A program made the position numbers and the translations under genes. Under the pieces are notes generated by a model, which was not told the origin of the DNA, searched no databases, and saw nothing but the letters and a program-made list of their open reading frames with translations. Positions 1 through 4,585 of a stretch of DNA of 5,583 bases are shown here, piece by piece (within the stretch, counting starts at the first letter, position 1; each line of letters starts with the position of its first letter). The DNA lies in the NCBI GenBank assembly GCA_030655715.1, contig JAUSPR010000007.1, positions 1 to 5,583 of the forward strand, read 5' to 3'. The DNA is from Thermoplasmata archaeon. Its GTDB lineage: Archaea > Thermoplasmatota > Thermoplasmata > SG8-5.

Positions 1-13
1 GGCTCGTAATAAA

Positions 14-100
14 GTGTGCACGATGCACAGAACCTAAAACATGAATATGAAGTTACCTATGCACTGAGCTTTTCAGGGTGTACGATGCACTGAGCCTTTC
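14..100. repeat. Three degenerate copies of a short intergenic repeat
   Basis: The hexamer ATGCAC recurs at 23-28, 59-64 and 85-90, each time inside a longer similar context. Copies at 59-74 and 85-100 share a 16-base unit, ATGCACTGAGCYTTTC, with one mismatch. Copies at 16-35 and 78-97 share GTGYACGATGCACWGARCCT, 17 of 20 bases identical. The first copy also contains a perfect 6-bp inverted repeat, TGTGCA (15-20) and TGCACA (24-29), around a 3-base loop, and the third keeps this pairing potential with one G-T pair. This stretch, 1-128, contains no credible gene and lies downstream of ogg. Function is unknown. It could be the edge of a longer repeat array to the left, or a chance decayed duplication. 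Confidence 0.55.
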
Positions 101-128
101 CAGCTAATCAAATGTCTTTGCTTATCCC

Positions 129-776
129 CTACTTGAATATCTCGCCTGCTTCCTTGTACCAGAGAAGCATGTCCAGATGTGCCATCGGTATTCCGATTTG
201 TTCAGAAAATTGCACCATCCTGTCTTCAATCTCCAGGTATCTTTTCCTTGCAAGAGAAGTGAGTAAATCGTTAATGATGCCAAGCAGTACAAGGTTCTTC
301 AGAATATGCCGGTCCAGTATTGCCAAATCTCTGCCCATTCCCAGGTTGCGGAGGAAGTGGCTGGCCTCCTTCATGCCCATGCCATTGATGTTAAGGACAA
401 GCCAATCCCTTGCCTCTTGTGCATCTTTGAATCCGGCAATCCTGGCCTTCAGCCCAGGTATGTGTTTCCTGGCTTCCACGACACGTGCAGCTTTGGTATG
501 GTGGAACCGCACACCGTTTAACTCCTTGGATATCTGCTCGGCCGAGCCTCTGACCAGCAGGTCGATTTCACATATCCGCTCCACCGAGGACCAGCATGAT
601 TTGGCTTTTGATTGTGGAGTGAAAAGGCAGAAGACCAGTTCCCTGAAAATCACTTCATCATTTGCTTCGAGCCATACCTGCTCGAACTCCTTCAATCTTG
701 CTTCAATGTCCATGCTGATAATTTTGTAAGTGCCATGTAATGATTTTAGTTCAGATTCTTTAGTGTATTTGCTCAT
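129..776 (-). CDS. ogg: N-glycosylase/DNA lyase, archaeal Ogg2 family (8-oxoguanine repair)
   Basis: This protein is a bifunctional base-excision-repair enzyme that removes 8-oxoguanine and nicks the abasic site. Motifs typical of Ogg2 are visible: a TPQSKA segment near residue 55, the helix-hairpin-helix NINGMGMKEASHFLRN at about 129-144, and AILDRHILKN after it. The family's catalytic pair is present: Lys136 (GMGMKEA) and Asp155 (ILDRH), counted from the start chosen here. The protein ends in Lys, as do Ogg2 enzymes, where the C-terminal lysine contributes to base recognition. The frame is open back to an ATG at 836, which would add 20 residues not typical of the family. I prefer the ATG at 774-776 (215 aa) because known members begin about 20-25 residues before the RLKEF segment and a TATA-like box lies just upstream. 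It is the last gene of the minus-strand group, 62 nt after the hydrolase (2 nt with the longer start). Confidence 0.93.
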   Translation of the reverse strand: MSKYTKESELKSLHGTYKIISMDIEARLKEFEQVWLEANDEVIFRELVFCLFTPQSKAKSCWSSVERICEIDLLVRGSAEQISKELNGVRFHHTKAARVVEARKHIPGLKARIAGFKDAQEARDWLVLNINGMGMKEASHFLRNLGMGRDLAILDRHILKNLVLLGIINDLLTSLARKRYLEIEDRMVQFSEQIGIPMAHLDMLLWYKEAGEIFK

Positions 777-803
777 CTTCTCTGTTAATTTGATAAGATT
801 CAT

Positions 804-815
804 CGATATATAATG
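804..815 (-). promoter_or_regulatory. Possible TATA box for ogg
   Basis: On the minus strand TTATATAT occupies 813-806, about 33 bp upstream of the preferred ogg ATG at 776. With a usual archaeal TATA-to-start distance of about 26 bp, transcription would begin near 783 and leave a leader of about 7 nt. The box lies in the 62-nt gap between the hydrolase stop and ogg. No purine-rich BRE precedes it, so it is weaker than the other boxes here. Read-through from upstream genes is equally possible. Confidence 0.35.
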
Positions 816-838
816 AAGATGCCTAACACAAATCATCT

Positions 839-1534
839 TCAGGCTAAAAATCTGGATACCTCTTGGATGAATTCTTCCCTTTGGCTGAACGGGAAAGCAT
901 GTCCTCCCCGGAACGATATTAATTTCGAGCTGCTTATCCCAGCATGCAGCTCTTCAGCCAGTTTAAAAGGTGCGATCTTGTCCTTCAGGCCGTGCAGTAT
1001 CAGGGTCGGGGCCCGGATATCGCCCAATCTGTCCGCACATACGAAACCACGCGATGCTTCCAGCTGCCGGACGAACGCATAGTATGGCTGTGTCTGCTTC
1101 CTGAAAGGTCTGGCTGATGCCGCAATGAGCTTGACGGCATGAAAACTTAAAGGAAGCTTTTTCTCAGGTTGGCTGGCGAAGGTGGATGTCAAAATCAGCC
1201 TCATAACATGGCTAGGATGCCGTAGCGCCAGAGCCATCGCAATGCGCCCGCCCAGGGATATGCCCAGCACATTGGCCTTCTCAATGCCCACTGAAGCCAT
1301 GAGACCGGCCGTGTCGTCTGCCATCATCTCAATCGTATAAGGGACGTTCGGCTTATCGGAGCGCCCAACCCCGCGGTTGTCGAAAACAAGTAACTTATAC
1401 TTTTCCAAAAGGGGGCGAATCATCTTCTTGTAAACGGAGATTTCTGTTCCCAGCCCGGCTATCAGGACTATCGGCTCGCCTTTGCCATGGATTTCATAAT
1501 TTATAGAGATATCGTTGACTTTAACGGTCGGCAT
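839..1534 (-). CDS. Alpha/beta-hydrolase fold protein
   Basis: This is a complete small alpha/beta hydrolase, 231 aa from the preferred start; its substrate cannot be told from sequence. Numbered from that start, the segment after strand 3 is IAGLGT (25-30, oxyanion region, AGLG rather than the usual HGxG). FDNRGVGRSDKP follows at 51-62 and the nucleophile elbow GISLGG has Ser93. Asp185 in HGLKDKIAP and His212 in FRGGHAFP complete the triad. The cap between about 118 and 168 is short. An upstream in-frame ATG at 1553-1555 would add MKSHAPA, but it overlaps a TATA-like box, and MPTVKVNDISINYEIHG from 1534 looks like the usual beginning of the fold. It follows the yhbY-like gene closely and precedes ogg. 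Candidate roles include esterase, lipase or C-C hydrolase; the DNRGxGxSD signature is shared by many of these. Confidence 0.9.
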   Translation of the reverse strand: MPTVKVNDISINYEIHGKGEPIVLIAGLGTEISVYKKMIRPLLEKYKLLVFDNRGVGRSDKPNVPYTIEMMADDTAGLMASVGIEKANVLGISLGGRIAMALALRHPSHVMRLILTSTFASQPEKKLPLSFHAVKLIAASARPFRKQTQPYYAFVRQLEASRGFVCADRLGDIRAPTLILHGLKDKIAPFKLAEELHAGISSSKLISFRGGHAFPFSQREEFIQEVSRFLA

Positions 1535-1554
1535 CGCCGGTGCATGAGACTTCA

Positions 1555-1564
1555 TTTATAAATA
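1555..1564 (-). promoter_or_regulatory. TATA-like box between yhbY-like gene and hydrolase
   Basis: The minus strand reads TATTTATAAA from 1564 to 1555, preceded by GCAA, a plausible BRE. Its core (TTTATAAA, 1562-1555) is centred about 24-25 bp before the ATG at 1534, the distance expected for a leaderless transcript starting at that codon. The longer alternative ATG (1555-1553) begins with the last base of this box, so it would not be present on such a transcript. The short gap between the genes also permits cotranscription from rnp4. Confidence 0.45.
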
Positions 1565-1569
1565 TTGCG

Positions 1570-1830
1570 TCATTCACCCTTCTTCCAGAGGCATACGGTA
1601 TTTCCGCGAACATCAACAAGCTGGGCATCGCATCTCTCTGCCAGTTCCGCAGCAAGAAGCTTGGTTTCCTCGCGCCTTGTACCGAGAAGCTTGACCTTGA
1701 CCACACCTTTTTTCTTTATCTGGCTCTTTATCTCTTCAATCAGGGCGGTCGTAATCCCGGACTTGCCCATCCTGACTGTGGCTTCCAGATGTGCTGTTAC
1801 TGTCCTTTTTTCCTTCATTGATTTGTCCAT
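1570..1830 (-). CDS. YhbY/CRM-domain RNA-binding protein
   Basis: This 86-residue protein is a single CRM (CRS1-YhbY) domain. The loop MGKSGIT (21-27) matches the family's GKxG turn. It is followed by a helix (TTALIEEIKSQIKKK), the strand GVVKVKLLG (42-50), a second helix (TRREETKLLAAELAERC) and the closing RGNTVCLWKK (75-84). Bacterial YhbY associates with pre-50S particles, and the fold binds structured RNA, so a role in rRNA or tRNA maturation is inferred. Its ATG lies one base after the rnp4 stop (TAG T ATG) behind a strong Shine-Dalgarno sequence, so the two are almost certainly cotranscribed. Pairing with an RNase P subunit gene supports an RNA-processing role. The start at 1830 is fixed by that ribosome site rather than by the second Met at residue 5. 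Confidence 0.93.
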   Translation of the reverse strand: MDKSMKEKRTVTAHLEATVRMGKSGITTALIEEIKSQIKKKGVVKVKLLGTRREETKLLAAELAERCDAQLVDVRGNTVCLWKKGE

Positions 1831-1831
1831 A

Positions 1832-2161
1832 CTAAATCCTCCTTGGCTTCAACGGCATCCTGTAAATCGAACTGCACCCAAGGCATTGCCTGCTCAATCT
1901 GCCAGCGGATGTTCTGAATCGGGCATTCTTTCCCGGGACCAGATATTTGAGGCACTGCCTGCAGAACCGCAGGTTGAAACCGCGCGGCATGGATATTTGA
2001 TATCGCATGCCGATCTTCCTGGCAAGCTGGGCGTATCTATCTGCCAGGGGCATTTCATCTGCAAGGGCTCGTTGCTCTGCCATGTCCAGCAGGAGTATGA
2101 TGCGCTCCTTTGCAATGGTTCGCCTCTTGTTTTTGGCCCTCTCGAACCGGTTCGGACGCAT
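1832..2161 (-). CDS. rnp4: Ribonuclease P protein component 4 (Rpp21 homologue)
   Basis: This 109-residue protein is an archaeal RNase P subunit that works with RNase P RNA and the other protein subunits in tRNA 5'-end maturation. It has the family architecture: a basic N-terminal helical region (MRPNRFERAKNKRR, then a long helix to about residue 50), then a zinc ribbon. The zinc ligands are two CxxC pairs, Cys67/Cys70 (FCRQC) and Cys93/Cys96 (QCLGC). LKYLVPGKNARFR sits between them, matching the family's typical LxPGxNxRxR. The basic tail ends at PRRI. Length is normal. The ATG at 2161 lies 39 nt after the glycosyltransferase stop and about 22 bp after a TATA-like box, so it probably begins a leaderless transcript that also carries the YhbY-like gene. 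In several euryarchaea I recall rnp4 and a YhbY gene being followed by rps19e; that gene is not here. Confidence 0.95.
   Translation of the reverse strand: MRPNRFERAKNKRRTIAKERIILLLDMAEQRALADEMPLADRYAQLARKIGMRYQISMPRGFNLRFCRQCLKYLVPGKNARFRTSAGRLSRQCLGCSSIYRMPLKPRRI
1838..1842 (-). promoter_or_regulatory. Shine-Dalgarno site for the yhbY-like gene
   Basis: The minus strand reads AAGGAGG ending at 1838, 7 nt before the ATG at 1830. It lies within the last codons of rnp4. It is the strongest ribosome-binding match seen in the window and decides the start of the YhbY-like protein. Confidence 0.8.
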
Positions 2162-2178
2162 GTAACCGGATATGCACG

Positions 2179-2190
2179 GTATAAATAATA
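2179..2190 (-). promoter_or_regulatory. TATA-like box for rnp4 and downstream genes
   Basis: The minus strand reads TATTATTTATAC from 2190 to 2179, in the 39-bp gap between the glycosyltransferase stop (2201) and rnp4. The TTTATA core is centred about 22-24 bp upstream of the rnp4 ATG, and no Shine-Dalgarno sequence precedes that ATG. This fits a leaderless transcript, although the spacing is slightly short. Confidence 0.55.
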
Positions 2191-2200
2191 CTAAGCGGAA

Positions 2201-3349
2201 CTATTTCAATATCATGGAGTATGCGTCTAAAAGGCGTTTTTCCATGACTGTCCAGTTGTATTTTTCTTCATAGGCATTCCTTCCTGCAACTGCACATTTA
2301 TCATAAAATACCTTGTCCTCTAAAAGCGCCACAATTGAGGAAATAGCTGCCTTGCCAGTATAGTCAGTTGAAATGCCACAACCGGTTTTTTCCACCACCT
2401 CTGCGGCATAAGTACCCTTTGTAACGACAATGGGCTTTGAGGCACTCATGGACTCGAATAGCTTGTTAGGTGCGCCCAGGCGATTGTTCCTCAGGCCAGG
2501 GTCATAAGTGGCCAGCAAGATATCAGCCGCATGATTGTAATTAGGCACCTCGGAAGGTTTGATGCGGCCGATGAATTTTATTTTATTAGGATTTTTTTCT
2601 GCCATTGATTTCAACTTAGGTTCAAGGCTGCCGAATCCACCTAGTACCAGGAGGAAATTGCCATTTCCTTTTATGTGTGCCTCAGCCAGTTCTAGTAATA
2701 ATCTGTTGGGTTCCAGCACTCCAATGTAAAGGGCAATTTGCTTGCCATCTGGAGATAGTTCCTTTTTCAGGGTTTCTGCCTCCGCCTTGTCAACATGAAC
2801 ATCAGGCTGGCAATTCATGACAACCCTTATGTCCTTGACCCCGAACCCTCTAAAAAGTTCTGCTATCGACTCATTGACAGTTATCATGATATCAGGCTTG
2901 CGAACCATCTTTTTCTCGTATCTGGCCAATAATCCTGTAAAAAAAGGGGAGAGATTTTCCGCGGCCATTTCATGGTAAATTTCATGGCTATCGTAAATTA
3001 AAGGGATTTTGAATTTAGAGGCCAGCTTCAGGCCCGGCGATAGTGTGTCCAGGTCATGGGCATGTATAATATCGAATTTAAGTTTCAAGGCTTTTTTCCG
3101 CAGATTTTTCCAGAACTTGGGCAGTGCTCGGACGAAATCTCCAGATTTACCGTAACCGGAAGCTGGGCCAAGTCGAATTATCTTGATGCCATCAATGATT
3201 TCCTCGACCGGGTGGGCCTGTTCCCGATCCCAGCAAAGGATGGTGACGTCATAACCCGCAGTGATGAGGCTCTTTGCCTCCTTGTACACACGCGGGTCTG
3301 GCCTGAACGGGTTGCTGAGCAACATCAGTACATTCTTCTTTTCCGCCAT
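2201..3349 (-). CDS. GT4-like glycosyltransferase (GT-B fold)
   Basis: This 382-residue protein is a retaining-type, nucleotide-sugar-dependent glycosyltransferase by similarity. The N-terminal acceptor domain begins KNVLMLLSNPFRPDPRVYKEA and includes IIHAHDLDT (94-102) and YDSHEIYHE (119-127). The donor domain begins near LYIGVLEPNR (207-216), continues through FIGRIKPSEVPNYNHAAD (259-276) and carries APNKLFESMSASKPIV (293-308). That last motif is the GT4-type donor-binding region with Glu299. The C-terminus is intact (MEKRLLDAYSMILK). No signal peptide or membrane segment is evident, so it probably acts on the cytoplasmic side. Sugar donor and acceptor cannot be read from sequence; lipid, S-layer-glycan or polysaccharide acceptors are all possible. 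It stands alone, without other glycan genes, and its DNA looks more AT-rich than flanking genes. The ATG at 3349 fits a TATA box 26 bp upstream. Confidence 0.92.
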   Translation of the reverse strand: MAEKKNVLMLLSNPFRPDPRVYKEAKSLITAGYDVTILCWDREQAHPVEEIIDGIKIIRLGPASGYGKSGDFVRALPKFWKNLRKKALKLKFDIIHAHDLDTLSPGLKLASKFKIPLIYDSHEIYHEMAAENLSPFFTGLLARYEKKMVRKPDIMITVNESIAELFRGFGVKDIRVVMNCQPDVHVDKAEAETLKKELSPDGKQIALYIGVLEPNRLLLELAEAHIKGNGNFLLVLGGFGSLEPKLKSMAEKNPNKIKFIGRIKPSEVPNYNHAADILLATYDPGLRNNRLGAPNKLFESMSASKPIVVTKGTYAAEVVEKTGCGISTDYTGKAAISSIVALLEDKVFYDKCAVAGRNAYEEKYNWTVMEKRLLDAYSMILK

Positions 3350-3370
3350 TGAGCGTTCATCCTATAACTG

Positions 3371-3378
3371 GTTTATAA
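3371..3378 (-). promoter_or_regulatory. TATA box for the glycosyltransferase
   Basis: The minus strand reads TTATAAAC from 3378 to 3371, preceded by AAAG, a good BRE-like sequence. Its centre is about 26 bp before the ATG at 3349, so transcription is predicted to begin at or very near the start codon. A weak AGGATG (3363-3358) lies 8 nt before the ATG and could serve as a ribosome site if an upstream start such as the TTTAAAAA box is used. Confidence 0.6.
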
Positions 3379-3395
3379 CTTTATTGATGCTCGAA

Positions 3396-3403
3396 TTTTT
3401 AAA
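3396..3403 (+). promoter_or_regulatory. TATA box for the AK6-like kinase and pgsA pair
   Basis: TTTTTAAA at 3396-3403, preceded by CGAA (BRE-like), is centred about 26 bp upstream of the ATG at 3426, predicting a leaderless transcript that begins with the kinase start codon. No Shine-Dalgarno sequence precedes 3426 or the alternative ATG at 3414. The TTTATAA at 3372-3378 could instead drive a start near 3401 with a short leader. Confidence 0.55.
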
Positions 3404-3425
3404 CCTCCGATTCATGGCCTGTCAC

Positions 3426-3938
3426 ATGTACATAGCTCTCACGGGCACACCCGGAACCGGGAAGACCAGCGCGGCAAAGATTCTGGCTGAACGTGGTCAT
3501 ATCATTAAAACAGTGTTAGAACTGGCAGAGCAGTATAATGCCACCGAAACTGTGGATGGGGAAGTGGAGATAGACACCGAGAAGCTGTTCGGTGCTCTTG
3601 GGGAAATCGATGAAATCATCATCATCGAGGGACATCTAGCCCATCTTCTTCCGAACGGGTTATGCATCATTTTGAGGTCACATCCTGAAATCTTGAGAAA
3701 AAGACTGGCAGAAAGAAAATACTCCAATGAAAAGGTCATGGAAAATTTGGAGGCTGAGGCTATTGATATCATTTTGACAGAGGCACTGGAGGCCTGTGAA
3801 ATTGTCTGCGAATTGGATACGAGCGAGCTTACAGCCGAGAAAACAGCCGAGGCAATCGAAAGGATTATGAATGGAGAGGCTGATAAGTATCCACCCGGAA
3901 AGATAGACTGGAGCGGAGCGGTGATGGATTGGTACTAG
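3426..3938 (+). CDS. AK6/Fap7-type adenylate kinase
   Basis: This 170-residue P-loop NTPase is the archaeal counterpart of AK6/Fap7, which has adenylate kinase and ATPase activity and in eukaryotes acts in 18S rRNA/small-subunit maturation with uS11. The Walker A loop GTPGTGKT is at residues 7-14. The segment IIIEGHLAHLLPNG, the family's Walker-B-like EGHLxHLL, follows near the middle. RSHPEILRKRLAERKYSNEKVMENLEAE is typical of the LID and following helix region. The C-terminal part (KYPPGKIDWSGAVMDWY) matches the family's Asp-Trp ending. The frame stays open far upstream, into the glycosyltransferase gene, but those codons are not kinase-like. I chose the ATG at 3426 because relatives begin M-x-IALTGTPGTGKT at the first strand and a TATA box lies 26 bp before it. 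An ATG at 3414 would add MACH. It overlaps the next gene by 10 nt. Confidence 0.93.
   Translation: MYIALTGTPGTGKTSAAKILAERGHIIKTVLELAEQYNATETVDGEVEIDTEKLFGALGEIDEIIIIEGHLAHLLPNGLCIILRSHPEILRKRLAERKYSNEKVMENLEAEAIDIILTEALEACEIVCELDTSELTAEKTAEAIERIMNGEADKYPPGKIDWSGAVMDWY
3915..3925 (+). promoter_or_regulatory. Shine-Dalgarno-like site before the TTG start of pgsA
   Basis: GGAGCGGTGAT, within the final codons of the kinase gene, resembles the full archaeal anti-Shine-Dalgarno complement GGAGGTGAT. Either GGAG (10 nt before) or GGTGAT (3 nt before) could pair ahead of the TTG at 3929. It supports that unusual start, which also gives the expected N-terminus. Confidence 0.5.
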
Positions 3939-4585
3939 ACAAGCACAGGGATACGGCCGACAGAGTCCTCGTGCCCATGGCGAAGCGCATTATCAATGTT
4001 AATCCGGACCATATCTCGGCCATTGCAATCGCCCTGGCAGCCATCGCAGGCATACTTTTCTACCTTTCAGGAACCTGGTACTGGTTACTTATCGTGGCAG
4101 TTGCGGTTCTAATGGCTAGCGCATTAATGGACGCTCTCGACGGCAAGGTGGCCAAGCTGACTGGAAAGGCAAGCCTGCGCGGCGATTTTCTGGATCATGT
4201 GCTGGACAGGTATGCTGATATTTTTCTCATTCTGGGCATCATGGTCTCAGGTTATTGCAATTCCATGATCGGCGTTCTCGGTCTCACCGGCGTATTGATG
4301 ACCAGCTATCTCGGGACTCAGGCCCAGGCTGTCGGCGTCGCCCGTGATTACAGCGGCATTCTTGGCAGGGCAGATAGATTAGTTTTGATGATGCTGGTTC
4401 CCCTGATACAATGGGGTCTTATTTTCTTCTGGCAGACAAATATTCTGTTCACATTGCCATATCTGAACTTTGATTTGACGGCCTTTGACATAATGCTTCT
4501 CTGGTTCGCAATTGCGGGTCATGCAACAGCAGTCCAGCGCGGCCGCAGAATCTGGAAGGCACTCACGCTTCGTCTGAAGAAGTAG
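3929..4585 (+). CDS. pgsA: CDP-alcohol phosphatidyltransferase, archaetidylinositol phosphate synthase-like
   Basis: This 218-residue membrane enzyme transfers a phosphatidyl-type group from CDP-archaeol to an alcohol, probably inositol phosphate, in polar lipid synthesis. The CDP-OH-P motif has canonical spacing: Asp68, Asp71-Gly72, Ala75, then after eight residues Gly85, Asp89 and Asp93. Lys76 sits where the general motif has Arg, a conservative change. Six hydrophobic segments are visible, at about 29-47, 50-67, 96-110, 112-129, 150-168 and 186-202. TQAQAVGVARDYSGILGRADRL (130-151) resembles the archaetidylinositol phosphate synthase subgroup, but the exact head group is inferred. Translation probably starts at TTG 3929, giving MVLDKHRDTADRVLVPMAK, the usual N-terminus. 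The next ATG (3977) would remove it. The gene overlaps the kinase by 10 nt, so it is likely cotranscribed and coupled. Its 3' end overlaps convergent priL by 23 nt. Confidence 0.92.
   Translation: MVLDKHRDTADRVLVPMAKRIINVNPDHISAIAIALAAIAGILFYLSGTWYWLLIVAVAVLMASALMDALDGKVAKLTGKASLRGDFLDHVLDRYADIFLILGIMVSGYCNSMIGVLGLTGVLMTSYLGTQAQAVGVARDYSGILGRADRLVLMMLVPLIQWGLIFFWQTNILFTLPYLNFDLTAFDIMLLWFAIAGHATAVQRGRRIWKALTLRLKK

Noticed and set aside
14..100. CRISPR array
   Set aside because: Only three imperfect units with unequal spacing of 36 and 26 bases, no constant spacer length and no cas gene nearby.
112..729. Plus-strand open frame of 205 codons opposite ogg
   Set aside because: It is an antisense shadow of the convincing Ogg2 gene, its translation has no recognisable domain and is rich in Ser/Leu, and there is no ribosome site or promoter for it.
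1565..2188. Plus-strand open frame of 207 codons opposite rnp4 and the yhbY-like gene
   Set aside because: It spans two well-supported minus-strand genes and the gap between them, and its translation shows no family resemblance.
3404..3408. Perfect GGAGG on the minus strand in the divergent intergenic region
   Set aside because: No start codon follows at a usable distance; it lies upstream of the glycosyltransferase promoter and is probably coincidental.
3261..3425. N-terminal extension of the kinase into the glycosyltransferase gene
   Set aside because: The frame is open by chance, overlaps the 5' end of a real gene on the other strand, and would precede the P-loop strand with 55 residues not found in AK6 proteins.
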